NCBI GenBank assembly: GCA_945882615.1
Contig: CAMCWK010000008.1
Span: 26,383 to 90,382, forward strand
DNA from: Rhizobium sp. Q54
Lineage (GTDB): Bacteria > Pseudomonadota > Alphaproteobacteria > Micropepsales > Micropepsaceae
Length of the DNA stretch: 64,000 nt
Reading direction: 5' to 3'
The notes below the pieces were generated by a model. That model searched no databases and was not told where the DNA came from. It saw only the letters and a list, made by a program, of their open reading frames with translations. This document shows, piece by piece, positions 28,465-38,182 of this stretch (position 1 is the first letter of the stretch; every line of letters begins with the position of its first letter). A program made the translations under genes and the position numbers.

Positions 28465-29402
28465 TTGCGCTTTCTTTCAATGGCATCCCAGACCAATGCG
28501 GCGATGTCGGCACCGCCGAACCGCTTGACCTCGTGAATGCCGGTCGGAGAGGTAACGTTGATCTCGGTCATATAGTCGCCGATCACGTCAATTCCAGTAA
28601 AAATCAGCCCCCGTTTCTTCAACTCTGGCCCGATGGCGGCGCATATCGCCTTTTCGCGCGCCGTCAGGTCGGTGGCTTCGGGGCGGCCCCCGACATGCAT
28701 GTTGGAACGGGCCTCGCCCGAGGCCGGCACCCGGTTGATGGCCCCGGCAAATTCCCCGTCCACCAGGATGATGCGCTTGTCGCCCTTGCGCACGTCTGGA
28801 AGGTAGCGCTGCACGATCACGGGCTCGCGGTAGAATTGGGTGAACATTTCCATCAGCGCGCCGAAATTCTCATCGTCCGGCTTGACGCGGAACACGCCGG
28901 CGCCGCCATTGCCGTAGAGCGGCTTCAAGATGATGTCCTTGAACTCGTCGCGGAAGGCGCGGATTTCGCGCAGGTCCGAGGTGATCAGGGTGGGCGGAAT
29001 GAACTCGGCGAATTCAGTGACGAAGAGTTTCTCCGGCGCGTTGCGCACTTCCTTCGGATCATTCACCACCAGCGTCCCGGGATGAATGCGCTCCAGGATA
29101 TGGGTGGCGGTGATATAGGCCATGTCGAAGGGCGGGTCCTGGCGCATCAGCACCACGTCGGCCTGCGACAGGTCATAAACGAAATAATCGCCCAGCGCGA
29201 AATGATCGCCGCGCACCGCGCGCACGTTCAGCGGACGCACATGCGCCGTCACCTTGCCATCGCGAAAGGTCAGGTCGCGCGGCCCGTAATAGAGCATGGC
29301 ATGGCCGCGCCTTTCGGCCTCCAGCGCCAGGGCGAAAGTGGAATCGCCGCCGATATCGATCTTCTCGATCGGGTCCATCTGGATTGCGACGGTCAGCGCC
29401 AT
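28461..29402 (-). CDS. gshB: Glutathione synthetase
   Basis: 313 residues, ATP-grasp fold. The N-terminus [25 protein letters not shown] and the [21 protein letters not shown] segment are GshB hallmarks. The ATP-binding region includes [18 protein letters not shown] and the substrate end [24 protein letters not shown]. It joins gamma-glutamylcysteine and glycine to make glutathione in the cytoplasm. It sits in a minus-strand run rsmI-yraN-gshB-pirin. I used the internal ATG because the longer frame lacks similarity. Confidence 0.97.
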   Translation of the reverse strand: MALTVAIQMDPIEKIDIGGDSTFALALEAERRGHAMLYYGPRDLTFRDGKVTAHVRPLNVRAVRGDHFALGDYFVYDLSQADVVLMRQDPPFDMAYITATHILERIHPGTLVVNDPKEVRNAPEKLFVTEFAEFIPPTLITSDLREIRAFRDEFKDIILKPLYGNGGAGVFRVKPDDENFGALMEMFTQFYREPVIVQRYLPDVRKGDKRIILVDGEFAGAINRVPASGEARSNMHVGGRPEATDLTAREKAICAAIGPELKKRGLIFTGIDVIGDYMTEINVTSPTGIHEVKRFGGADIAALVWDAIERKRK

Positions 29403-29419
29403 GAACTGTTCTCTTCTCT

Positions 29420-29788
29420 CTAGAAATCCGGCCGCCACGCATCCCGGTGATGCACCGGCAGCGCGCCGGACGCGATGGCGACAATATCAAAGCGGCTGCC
29501 GCGCCGGGAAAGATGCGGGCGGCTGGCAAGATATAAGGAGGCGGCGCGGGCAATGCGAGTCTGCTGGCTGGTCTGTACTGAGTCCGCGGCCACGCGGGCG
29601 TCGCCTCGCGCCTTGACCTCGATAAAGCAGACCGGACCAAAGGGCGCCGTCGCCACCAGGTCGATTTCCCCAGCATGGGTCTTCAGCCGCCGCGCCAGAA
29701 TGCGGTAGCCCTTGAGCCTGAGCCACAGCGCCGCCAGACTCTCGCTGCGATGGCCCCGGCGTTCTGCACGCTGACGGCTAGTCGTCAT
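29420..29788 (-). CDS. YraN family protein (UPF0102)
   Basis: 122 residues with an endonuclease-like fold. The conserved pattern is [39 protein letters not shown], followed by VCFIEVKAR: the GEIDLV Asp and the EVK pair match the nuclease (PD-(D/E)XK) arrangement. Function is unproven. It overlaps the end of rsmI by 11 bp and lies 17 bp before gshB. The rsmI-yraN order is nearly universal in proteobacteria. Confidence 0.93.
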   Translation of the reverse strand: MTTSRQRAERRGHRSESLAALWLRLKGYRILARRLKTHAGEIDLVATAPFGPVCFIEVKARGDARVAADSVQTSQQTRIARAASLYLASRPHLSRRGSRFDIVAIASGALPVHHRDAWRPDF

Positions 29789-30683
29789 CTTTCAGTTCCA
29801 GCGCCCGGGCATAGATCACTTTGCGCGAGCCATCGGTGAGGTCGGCGATCATGTTGGCCGCCGCCTTGACCGGCATGAAGGCCAGCGCCGCCGTCAGCGC
29901 GGCATCGATCTTGGCATTGTCGGTCACCACCGCGCCGGGCGGCCCCACCAGCAGCGTCACCTCGCCCCTGGGCGCGCCGGCCTTTTGATAATGCGCCGCC
30001 AGTTCGGACAGGCTGCCGCGCCGCACTTCTTCATGCATCTTGGTCAGTTCGCGCGTCATGGCGGCGGGCCGGTCGCCCAGTACCAAAGCCATGGCACCTA
30101 GAGAGTCCGCCAGACGCTGCGCCGATTCAAAGAAGATCAGCGTGGCGCGCACGGTCTTGAGTTCTTCCAGCACGCTTTTGCGCTCGCCCTCGCGGCTGGG
30201 AAGAAAGCCCGCGAACAGGAAGCGGTCGGACGGCAGGCCGCTCAGGGTTAGCCCCGCCAGCACCGCGGAAGGGCCCGGGATCGCCACCACGTCCAGCCCC
30301 GCCTCGACCACGGCGCGCACCAGCTTGTAGCCGGGGTCCGACACCAGAGGCGTGCCGGCATCGCTGACCAGCACCACCGCCTCGCCCTTGGCGAGCCGCC
30401 CCAGAATCCGGGGCCGCATTTCGGGGGCATTGTGGTCGTTATAGGCGATCAGGGGTTTGGAGACCCCATGAATGGCCAAAAGCTTGGAGGTGACGCGGGT
30501 ATCCTCGGCGGCGATCACATCGCAACCTTTCAGGACGTCCAGCGCTCTTAAGGAAATGTCGCGGGCATTGCCGATGGGGGTGGCCAGCACATAGAGCCCC
30601 GCCGCCAAACTGCCGCGATCCGGTGATTTACCGCCAGCGTCCAAAGGCTTAAGTTCGCCCGGCAAAGGATGTTTCGATGACAT
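29778..30683 (-). CDS. rsmI: 16S rRNA (cytidine-1402-2'-O)-methyltransferase
   Basis: 301 residues, tetrapyrrole-methylase fold. It contains GLYVLATPIGNARDISLRALDVL, ISAEDTR-type AAEDTRVTSKLLAIHG, the VSDAGTPLVSDPGYKLV loop and AIPGPSAVLAGLTLSG. RsmI methylates the ribose of C1402 in the decoding centre. The start was taken at 30683, before which the longer frame has only Pro/Gly/Arg-rich noise. Its start codon overlaps the divergent lipoprotein gene by 7 bp. Confidence 0.96.
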   Translation of the reverse strand: MSSKHPLPGELKPLDAGGKSPDRGSLAAGLYVLATPIGNARDISLRALDVLKGCDVIAAEDTRVTSKLLAIHGVSKPLIAYNDHNAPEMRPRILGRLAKGEAVVLVSDAGTPLVSDPGYKLVRAVVEAGLDVVAIPGPSAVLAGLTLSGLPSDRFLFAGFLPSREGERKSVLEELKTVRATLIFFESAQRLADSLGAMALVLGDRPAAMTRELTKMHEEVRRGSLSELAAHYQKAGAPRGEVTLLVGPPGAVVTDNAKIDAALTAALAFMPVKAAANMIADLTDGSRKVIYARALELKDDD

Positions 30684-31897
30684 TGCGTTCCCTGTCCCGC
30701 TTTTGTGCCATTGCCTTGGGTCTGGCGATAGCCGGTTGCGCCGCCCGCCCTCCCGCGCCGCCGCCGCCGCCGCCCGTGGTGGTTGCCCCCCCGGCGCCCC
30801 TGGCCGCCAACCCCCTGGACCGGGACATGCCCAATTATCTGCGCCTGCCCGGCCTGCCCGCCGGAACCCCGGTGCGGGTCGGTGTGATCCTGCCCTTTTC
30901 CAGCACCGCACCGGGGACCCGCGCCCTGGCCGCGTCAATGATGAAGGCTGCCCAGCTGGCGATGTTCGATGCCGGCAATCCGCGCATCCTTCTGATGACC
31001 GCCGATGAAGGCAATGGCGGCGCCAGCGCCGCCAAGGCCGCCCAGCAGCTTCTGTCGCAGGGCGCCGAGATTATCGTGGGACCGCTGTTCGGCGCCTCGG
31101 TGTCGGCGGTTGCGCCGATCGCCCGCGACCGCGCCGTGCCGGTGCTGGCCTTTTCCACCGAGCGTACCGTGGCGGGTGATGGCGTCTATCTGCTGAGCTT
31201 CCTGCCGCGCAATGAAGTGCGCCGGGTGGTGTCCTACGCGGCCGCCAATGGACGCCGCCAGTTCGCGGCCCTGGTGCCGCAGACCGCCTATGGCGATGTT
31301 ACCCAGGCCGCGTTCCAGGAATCGGTCGCTGCCGCCAAGGGCAACATCGTGGCGCTGCAGCGTTTCGCGCCCAATGCCGCCGCCGCGACCGCGCCAGCGG
31401 GGCTTGTGGCCCAGAGCGGCGCCGACGCCGTGTTCATCCCCCAGGGCGGCACCGTCCTACGCGCCATCGCGCCGACTTTGTCCCAAGCTGGAATGGCGCG
31501 TGACAGGGTGAAGCTGCTGGGCACCGGCCTTTGGGATGATGCCGGGCTGGGAAGCGAGGCGAGCTTGCAGGGCGCCTGGTATGCCGCGCCTTCGCCCAAT
31601 GCCGATGCCGACTTCTCCGCCAAGTACCGCGCCGCCTTTGGCGCGGCGCCGGCACAGCTGGCGAATTTGGCCTATGACGCGGTGTCGCTGGTGGCGCTCT
31701 TGTCGCAGGGCGAACCTTACCACCGCTTCACTCCCGCGGCGCTGATGGACCCCAACGGCTTTGCCGGGGTCACCGGCATTTTCCGCTTCGCCGCCGATGG
31801 CACATCGGAGCGCGGACTTGCGGTGCTGGAAGTGAATGCCGGCGGGCCCGTTGTGGTCAGCCCCGCGCCGACCACCTTCCTGCAGCCGGGATTCTAG
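30677..31897 (+). CDS. LppC/LpoA-like penicillin-binding-protein activator lipoprotein
   Basis: 406 residues. A lipoprotein signal peptide ends LAIAGCAARPPAP with the lipid-attachment Cys at about 21, then a Pro-rich stretch. The rest is a periplasmic-binding-protein fold (leucine/ABC substrate-binding type), with VRVGVILPFSSTAPGTRALAASMMKAAQLAMFD and an EIIVGPLFGASVSAVAPIA segment. LpoA activates PBP1a at the outer membrane in enterobacteria. Homologues next to rsmI are conserved in alphaproteobacteria. An AAGGA ribosome site precedes the start. Only the PBP-like half is present, without the TPR half of E. coli LpoA. Confidence 0.88.
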   Translation: MTLRSLSRFCAIALGLAIAGCAARPPAPPPPPPVVVAPPAPLAANPLDRDMPNYLRLPGLPAGTPVRVGVILPFSSTAPGTRALAASMMKAAQLAMFDAGNPRILLMTADEGNGGASAAKAAQQLLSQGAEIIVGPLFGASVSAVAPIARDRAVPVLAFSTERTVAGDGVYLLSFLPRNEVRRVVSYAAANGRRQFAALVPQTAYGDVTQAAFQESVAAAKGNIVALQRFAPNAAAATAPAGLVAQSGADAVFIPQGGTVLRAIAPTLSQAGMARDRVKLLGTGLWDDAGLGSEASLQGAWYAAPSPNADADFSAKYRAAFGAAPAQLANLAYDAVSLVALLSQGEPYHRFTPAALMDPNGFAGVTGIFRFAADGTSERGLAVLEVNAGGPVVVSPAPTTFLQPGF

Positions 31898-33030
31898 TTT
31901 AGCAGCGCGTCTATCACGCGATTGAGCAGCAATCGCCCCTTGGGCGTCGCTGTGAGCCTGCCATTTTCCTGCGTGACAAAGCCCTGCTCGGCCATGGCGG
32001 CGATCTTCTGCGCTTGCGGCCGCGCGCCCCAGCGCTTTTCATACGCGACCAGGTCAATGCCTTCGGCCAGGCGCAGATTCATCAAAAGATGCTCGCGCGC
32101 CGCTTCATCGTTGGAAATCACCGTTTGCTCGGCAAAGCCGTGCCCGCTTTTTCCGACCGTGTCGCGCCAGCGTTCCGGCAGCCTAATCGCGGCGGTGGCG
32201 GTGCGCCGGCCGGCCAGATTCAACCGGCCATGCGCGCCCGGACCCACGCCGGCATAATCGCCATAGCGCCAATAGATCAGATTGTGCCGACTTTCCGCGC
32301 CGGGGCGGGCATGGTTGGAAATCTCATAGGCGGGCACGCCGGCAGCTTGCGTCAATTCCTGCGTGGTTTCGTAAAGCCCGGCGGCGATGTCGTCGTCGGG
32401 AATCTGAAGTTGGCCGTTCTTGTGCAGCAGGGCGTAAGGCGTTTCCGGCTCGATGGTCAGCTGATACAGCGACAGATGTTCGGTGCCAAATGACAAGGCT
32501 TCGCGCAGTTCCGCGCGCCACGCCGCATCCGTCTGACCCGGCCGGGCGTAAATCAGATCCAGTGAAACCCGCTCGAATTCGCCCATTGCCATTTTCAGTG
32601 CGGCCTTGGCCTCGGCGACATCATGCAGCCGCCCCAACTTTTTCAGGTCTGCATCGTTGAGCGCCTGCACCCCCAGCGACACGCGGTTGACGCCGGCGGC
32701 GCGGTAATCGGCAAAGCGCGCCGCGTCGGCGGACGCCGGATTGGCTTCCAAAGTTATTTCCGCATCATTGGACATCGGCCATAGCGCGGCGATTTTTGAA
32801 AGGATGCGGCCTGCCGATTTCCCGCGCATCAGCGAGGGCGTGCCGCCGCCGAAGAAAATGGTTTCCACCACCGGCCGTTCGCCTTGATTCTGGGCGACCC
32901 AGTCCAGTTCGGCGAGGATTCCATCCACCCAGCCGTCTTCGTCGATCGCGGTGCGGACATGGGAGTTGAAATCGCAATAGGGACACTTGGCGGCGCAAAA
33001 GGGCCAATGGACATAGACGCCGAAACTCAC
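31894..33030 (-). CDS. hemW: Heme chaperone HemW (radical-SAM, coproporphyrinogen oxidase-like)
   Basis: 378 residues. The radical-SAM cluster motif [13 protein letters not shown] (CxxxCxxC) is at about 12-20, followed by [13 protein letters not shown] and [12 protein letters not shown]. HemW binds heme and was long misnamed HemN. It lacks the extra N-terminal region and fourth Cys pattern of true HemN. The C-terminus has the HemN_C domain. It is the last gene of rph-rdgB-hemW, each coupled by 4-bp overlaps, and overlaps the convergent lipoprotein gene by 4 bp. Confidence 0.94.
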   Translation of the reverse strand: MSFGVYVHWPFCAAKCPYCDFNSHVRTAIDEDGWVDGILAELDWVAQNQGERPVVETIFFGGGTPSLMRGKSAGRILSKIAALWPMSNDAEITLEANPASADAARFADYRAAGVNRVSLGVQALNDADLKKLGRLHDVAEAKAALKMAMGEFERVSLDLIYARPGQTDAAWRAELREALSFGTEHLSLYQLTIEPETPYALLHKNGQLQIPDDDIAAGLYETTQELTQAAGVPAYEISNHARPGAESRHNLIYWRYGDYAGVGPGAHGRLNLAGRRTATAAIRLPERWRDTVGKSGHGFAEQTVISNDEAAREHLLMNLRLAEGIDLVAYEKRWGARPQAQKIAAMAEQGFVTQENGRLTATPKGRLLLNRVIDALLN

Positions 33031-33634
33031 AAGCTCTCCGTGAAGATGCCGGAATGCAGCAACTTCTCGAACGCCCGGGCGCGGTGGCTCATGGCGTGTT
33101 TCAGCGCCGGATCGATTTCGGCAAAGGTCTGGTCCATGCCATCGGCGACGAAGATGGGATCATAGCCAAAACCGTGATCGCCGCGCGGCGGAAACGTCAG
33201 GCGGCCATGCACCTCGCCTTCGAAGGTCTGGATTTCACCCGACGGCAAGGCGATGGACAAGGCACAGACGAATTTCGCGGCACTGGTCGTAAGCCCTTTC
33301 GCGCGAAGCTCGCTTTCGATGCGTGTCATGGCGATGCGGAAGTCTTTTGTTTCTCCCGCCCAGCGCGCCGAATAGATGCCGGGATCTCCGCCCAGCGCCT
33401 CGACACACAGACCGGAATCATCGGCGAGAGCGGCATGGCCGCTGCCTTGCGCGCTGGCGCGTGCTTTAAGTTCAGCATTGGCGGCGAATGTCGTTCCGGT
33501 TTCTTCCGGCTCGGGCAGGCCCAGGGACTCGGCGCTGACCGGATCGATGCCGTGCGGCCCCAAGAGCGCCTTGATCTCGCGCACCTTGCCGGGGTTGTGA
33601 GAGGCGACCACCAGCTGGCTGCCGCGCGGCAGCC

Positions 33635-33638
<4 letters not shown>
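33027..33638 (-). CDS. rdgB: XTP/dITP diphosphatase (RdgB/HAM1)
   Basis: 203 residues. The N-terminal [17 protein letters not shown] matches the (S/T)xNxxK motif. [26 protein letters not shown] is the catalytic signature. The C-terminal [10 protein letters not shown] is also conserved. The enzyme removes non-canonical purine nucleotides, preventing their incorporation into DNA and RNA. It overlaps rph and hemW by 4 bp each. The rph-rdgB-hemW group is a conserved operon in alphaproteobacteria. Confidence 0.97.
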
Positions 33639-34348
<710 letters not shown>

Positions 34349-34446
34349 GGAGCCTCATATATGGGTCTGCTAACGTGGGGCGTTACCTACAGTGGCCTTC
34401 GCCCAACAAGCAACCGCAAACCGAAAAATATAAGGTTTTCAATAGT

Positions 34447-35505
34447 TTGAGTCTGGAACCGCGCTCCTCTTTGGTTGTCCCGCCCGGTCTGACCGACCGG
34501 CCACGTGAGGTCTTCCGCCATCTGGTGGAAGCCTTTCTGGCGTCCGGCGAGCCCGTGGGGTCGCGTACCCTGTCCCAGCGCCTGCCTTTGGCCCTCTCCC
34601 CGGCCTCGATCCGCAACGTGATGTCGGACCTGGAATCCATGGGCCTGCTCTATGCCCCGCACACCAGTGCGGGCCGCGTACCCACGGAGAAGGGCCTGCG
34701 CCTGTTCGTCGATGGCCTGCTGGAAATCGGCGAACTGGCCCCGGACGAACGCGTCGCCATCGAAGCGCGCATGTCGGGCAGCGGCCGGGGCATCGAAGAA
34801 CTTCTGACCCAGGCCACCCAATCCCTGGCGGGCCTGTCGCGCTGCGCCGGGCTGATGGTGACGGCCAAGCAGGACTCGGCGCTCAAGCATGTCGAATTCG
34901 TCGCCGTGGCGCCGGGCAAGGCGCTGGTCATCATGGTCAGCGAAGACGGCCAGGTGGAAAACCGCGTCATCGACACGCCGGCGGGCCTGCCGGTTTCGGC
35001 CCTGTCGGAAGCGTCCAACTATCTGGGGGCACGGCTGCGGGGCCGCACCATCGACGCGGCCCGGGCCGAGATCCTGGCCGAACTGGACAGCGAAAAGCTG
35101 CAGCTCGATGCCCTGACCGCCAAGGTGGTGGCCGAGGGGCTGGCTACGATTGCCGGGCCCGAGAAAGTCCTGATCGTGCGCGGCCAGTCGCACCTGCTCG
35201 ACAGCGTCGGGGCGCAGGAAGACATCGAGCGCATCCGCTCGCTGTTCGACGATATCGAACGCAAGGCCGACCTGATCCGCCTGATGGAACTGGCCAAGGA
35301 GGGCGAAGGCGTGCGGATATTCATCGGTTCGGAAAACCGGCTATTCTCGCTTTCGGGTTCCTCGATCGTCGCCGCGCCCTATGCCAACGCCCAGGGCAAA
35401 ATCGTCGGTGTGATCGGTGTCTTGGGCCCGACCCGGCTGAATTACGGCCGCATCATTCCCATGGTCGACCATACCGCCAAAGTTATTGGACGACTGCTCG
35501 CTTAA
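34447..35505 (+). CDS. hrcA: Heat-inducible transcription repressor HrcA
   Basis: About 352 residues from a TTG at 34447; a GTG at 34375 would add 24 unconserved residues. The winged helix shows REVFRHLVEAFLASGEPVGSRTL, IRNVMSDLESMGLL and PHTSAGRVPTEKG. The C-terminal IIFIGSEN-type RIFIGSENRLFSLSGSSIVAAPY and GVLGPTRLNYGRIIPMVDHTA are HrcA-specific. HrcA represses chaperone operons by binding CIRCE elements. I see no CIRCE sequence upstream of this gene. It is followed by grpE 18 bp downstream; dnaK is not here. Confidence 0.95.
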   Translation: MSLEPRSSLVVPPGLTDRPREVFRHLVEAFLASGEPVGSRTLSQRLPLALSPASIRNVMSDLESMGLLYAPHTSAGRVPTEKGLRLFVDGLLEIGELAPDERVAIEARMSGSGRGIEELLTQATQSLAGLSRCAGLMVTAKQDSALKHVEFVAVAPGKALVIMVSEDGQVENRVIDTPAGLPVSALSEASNYLGARLRGRTIDAARAEILAELDSEKLQLDALTAKVVAEGLATIAGPEKVLIVRGQSHLLDSVGAQEDIERIRSLFDDIERKADLIRLMELAKEGEGVRIFIGSENRLFSLSGSSIVAAPYANAQGKIVGVIGVLGPTRLNYGRIIPMVDHTAKVIGRLLA

Positions 35506-35523
35506 GGTTTAAGGACGCGCCTC

Positions 35524-36093
35524 ATGAGTAATGAACAAAATCCCGAAATGCCGGACATCGCGGAAAACCCCCACGCAGCGGAATTCGCCGTGCTGGAAGC
35601 GCTGAAGGCCGAAGTGGAATCCCTCAAGGACCAGCGCCTGCGCGCCCTGGCAGAGGTCGAGAATATCCGCCGCCGCGCCGAAAAGGAAAAGGCCGAGGCC
35701 GGCGTCTATGCGGTGACGAAATTCGCCCGCGACATGGTGGGGATCGCCGACAATTTCTCACGCGCCCTGGCCGCCGTGCCCGCGGGCGTGCGCGACGCCG
35801 CCGATCCGCAGATCGTCGCGGTGCTGGACGGCGTCGAAGCCACCGACCGGCAGTTGCTGCAGACCCTGGAGCGCTATGGCGTCAAGCAGGTCGATACCAG
35901 CGATGGCAAGTTCGATCCCAACCTGCACCAGGCGATTGCCGAAGTGCCGGCGGGCGACAAGCCGCCCGGCAGCATCGTGGATGTGGTGCAGACCGGCTTC
36001 ATGATCGGCGACCGACTGCTGCGTCCCGCCATGGTCACGGTTGCAAAAAAAGATGTGTCCGCCAGCCCGGCCAATATGGATACTAAGATTTAA
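35524..36093 (+). CDS. grpE: Nucleotide exchange factor GrpE
   Basis: 189 residues. The long N-terminal helix (about 20-65, EFAVLEALKAEVESLKDQRLRALAEVENIRRRAEKEK) is typical. The C-terminal beta domain has YGVKQVDTSDGKFDPNLHQAI, the GrpE signature, and VVQTGFMIGDRLLRPAMVTVAK. It releases ADP from DnaK. It follows hrcA by 18 bp. The order hrcA-grpE is common in alphaproteobacteria and implies joint heat-shock control. Confidence 0.96.
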   Translation: MSNEQNPEMPDIAENPHAAEFAVLEALKAEVESLKDQRLRALAEVENIRRRAEKEKAEAGVYAVTKFARDMVGIADNFSRALAAVPAGVRDAADPQIVAVLDGVEATDRQLLQTLERYGVKQVDTSDGKFDPNLHQAIAEVPAGDKPPGSIVDVVQTGFMIGDRLLRPAMVTVAKKDVSASPANMDTKI

Positions 36094-36117
36094 GTTGGGG
36101 ATCTAAGAGGGGACGCC

Positions 36118-36921
36118 ATGTCTGAACTCAAGATCGTCGTCACCGGCGCGTCCGGGCGCATGGGCCGCACCCTGATCCGCGAAATCGCGCAGGGCTCCGG
36201 CATCACACTGTGCGGTGCGCTGGAGATGGAAGGCCATCCCAATCTGGGTCTGGACAGCGGCACCCTGGCGGGGATGCAGCCCAATGGCATCAAGCTGACC
36301 GCCGACCCCCTGCCGCTTCTGGCCCATGCCCAGGCGGTGGTGGATTTCACCACACCGATGGTCTCCACCATGCTGGCGGATCTCGCGGCGCAGGCGCGCA
36401 TCGTTCACGTCATCGGCACCACCGGCTTTGACGAAAAGGGCGAGGCGCGGATCAAGGCCGCCGCCCGTCATGCCGTGATCATCAAGTCCGGCAATATGAG
36501 CATGGGCGTCAACCTGCTGGCGGCGCTGGCCGAACGGGCCGCCAAGGCGCTGGCCGATTACGATATCGAGATTCTGGAAATGCATCACCGCAACAAGGTG
36601 GATGCGCCGTCAGGCACCGCTTTGCTGCTGGGTGAGGCGGCGGCCAGGGGCCGCTCGGTTTCTCTCAGCAAGCACGCGGTCAAGTCCCGCGACGGCCATA
36701 CCGGGGCGCGCAAGGATGGCGATATCGGCTTTGCGACCTTACGCGGCGGCAGTGTGGTGGGCGAGCATTCGGTGATCTTTGCCGGCACTGGCGAGCGCAT
36801 CACCTTGTCCCATTCCGCCGAAGACCGCTCGATCTTCAGCCACGGCGCACTGACAGCGGCGCGCTGGGGGCACGGCCAGAAGCCCGGCCTCTATTCGATG
36901 ACGGACGTGCTGGGGCTTTGA
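36118..36921 (+). CDS. dapB: 4-hydroxy-tetrahydrodipicolinate reductase
   Basis: 267 residues. The N-terminal nucleotide-binding motif is [24 protein letters not shown] and [17 protein letters not shown] follow, and then the catalytic signature [23 protein letters not shown]. DapB reduces hydroxy-tetrahydrodipicolinate with NAD(P)H in lysine and diaminopimelate synthesis. It follows grpE by 24 bp and is probably in the same transcript, an odd functional mix that recurs in related genomes. Confidence 0.97.
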   Translation: MSELKIVVTGASGRMGRTLIREIAQGSGITLCGALEMEGHPNLGLDSGTLAGMQPNGIKLTADPLPLLAHAQAVVDFTTPMVSTMLADLAAQARIVHVIGTTGFDEKGEARIKAAARHAVIIKSGNMSMGVNLLAALAERAAKALADYDIEILEMHHRNKVDAPSGTALLLGEAAARGRSVSLSKHAVKSRDGHTGARKDGDIGFATLRGGSVVGEHSVIFAGTGERITLSHSAEDRSIFSHGALTAARWGHGQKPGLYSMTDVLGL

Positions 36922-36932
36922 GCTTGCGGCCA

Positions 36933-36997
36933 CTCATCCTTCGGCAAGCTCAGGATGAGGATAAAGTCCTCATGGTGAGCCTGTCGAACCATGAGGC
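36933..36997. repeat. Palindromic repeat, family B (two hairpins)
   Basis: CTCATCCTTCGGCAAGCTCAGGATGAGG and CCTCATGGTGAGCCTGTCGAACCATGAGG are two successive hairpins with the (G/C)AAGCTCAG or GAGCCTGTCGAA loop that defines family B. It lies between dapB and nth. Confidence 0.75.
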
Positions 36998-37006
36998 ACC
37001 ACGATA

Positions 37007-37714
37007 ATGCCCAAGCCTTTCACCCGCGCCGAAGCCGAGGAGTTCTTCGCGCGGTTGAAGAAGCTTGACCCGGAGCCCAAGACCGAACTGCACTATGTCA
37101 GCCCCTACACCTTGCTGGTGGCTGTGGCGCTGTCGGCCCAGGCCACCGACAAGGGCGTCAACAAGGCGACGACGCCGCTATTCAAGACCGTGAACACGCC
37201 CGAGGCGATGGTGGCGCTGGGCGAAGCCGGGCTGAGCGAGGCGATCAAGACCATCGGCCTGTATCGCGGCAAGGCGAAGAACGTCATCGCGCTGTCCAGA
37301 ATCTTGCTGGAGCAGCATGGCGGACAGGTACCGCAAAACCGCGAGGCCCTGGAAGCCTTGCCCGGCGTGGGACGCAAGACCGCCAACGTGGTGCTGAACG
37401 TCGCCTTCGGCGAGCCCACCATCGCGGTGGATACGCATATCTTCCGCGTTTCCAATCGCACCAATCTGGCGCCGGGCAAGAATGTGCTGGAAGTGGAGTT
37501 CGGGCTGGAAAAAATCGTGCCCGATCACTTCAAGAGCCATGCCCATCACTGGCTGATCCTGCATGGCCGCTACACCTGCGTGGCGCGTAAACCACTATGC
37601 CCAACTTGCGTGGTGCGTGACCTCTGCCGCTTCAAGGACAAGACGAAGGAGCTGCCGCCGGAAAAGCAGAAGGTGCCTAAGACACTTTCGGCTGGGCCCC
37701 GCGCAAGGCGGTGA
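37007..37714 (+). CDS. nth: Endonuclease III
   Basis: 235 residues. The helix-hairpin-helix region is ALEALPGVGRKTANVVLNVAFG, with the catalytic Asp in IAVDTHIFRVSNRT and Lys in GVGRKTA. The Fe-S cluster is Cys-x6-Cys-x2-Cys-x5-Cys in CVARKPLCPTCVVRDLC. The enzyme removes oxidised pyrimidines and nicks the abasic site. The basic C-terminal tail is longer than in E. coli. Its last 38 bp overlap the convergent lipoprotein gene. Confidence 0.96.
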   Translation: MPKPFTRAEAEEFFARLKKLDPEPKTELHYVSPYTLLVAVALSAQATDKGVNKATTPLFKTVNTPEAMVALGEAGLSEAIKTIGLYRGKAKNVIALSRILLEQHGGQVPQNREALEALPGVGRKTANVVLNVAFGEPTIAVDTHIFRVSNRTNLAPGKNVLEVEFGLEKIVPDHFKSHAHHWLILHGRYTCVARKPLCPTCVVRDLCRFKDKTKELPPEKQKVPKTLSAGPRARR

Positions 37715-38042
37715 GACAGGCCGGATCGGCGGCGGACCGGACCCCATTGGGCAGGGTCTCGACATGGCGCACCGCCAGCGGCGCGCCATAAAAGAAGAAA
37801 AAGGCGCGGCAGGCCGCACCGTCATAACGCCACATCTCAATGGCGCCGTCCTTGCGGACAAAGGCGGGGCTGCCAAAGACGGCCTGCAGGGCGGTGGTCG
37901 AGAGATTGATATAGCCGGGCGGTTCGCCGCGACGCGGGGCGCCGGGAATGCTGGACACCGTGCGCGGCGCCTGCGGCTTGTCGGGCGTGGCGCAGCCGGC
38001 AGCCAGCAGGACGATCAGGAAGGACGCGGCGACGCGGATCAT
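37677..38042 (-). CDS. Small putative lipoprotein of unknown function
   Basis: 121 residues. A lipoprotein signal peptide, MIRVAASFLIVLLAAGCATP, is present, with the lipidated Cys at about 17. The mature part has VFGSPAFVRKDGAIEMWRYDGAACRAFFFFY, a pattern I know from small alphaproteobacterial lipoproteins described only as hypothetical. The longer frame was discarded because its extra residues precede the signal peptide. The overlap with nth (38 bp, antisense) is unusual but both coding patterns look sound. Confidence 0.72.
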   Translation of the reverse strand: MIRVAASFLIVLLAAGCATPDKPQAPRTVSSIPGAPRRGEPPGYINLSTTALQAVFGSPAFVRKDGAIEMWRYDGAACRAFFFFYGAPLAVRHVETLPNGVRSAADPACLTALRGAQPKVS

Positions 38043-38182
38043 GCATCGCCTTCTGCACCAGGCTTTTTGCCGCCACAAGCGCTTCTTTTGTCCCCCTCCA
38101 CCTGGCGCTTCGCGCCGCGGGAGAGGCTTGCGAGACGCCCCGCATTGCGTATAAGCGAAAGTCAGCTTTCGCAGGGGTTTTC

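Noticed and set aside
34349..34446. CIRCE element upstream of hrcA
   Set aside because: No TTAGCACTC-N9-GAGTGCTAA or near match was seen in the gap between rph and hrcA.
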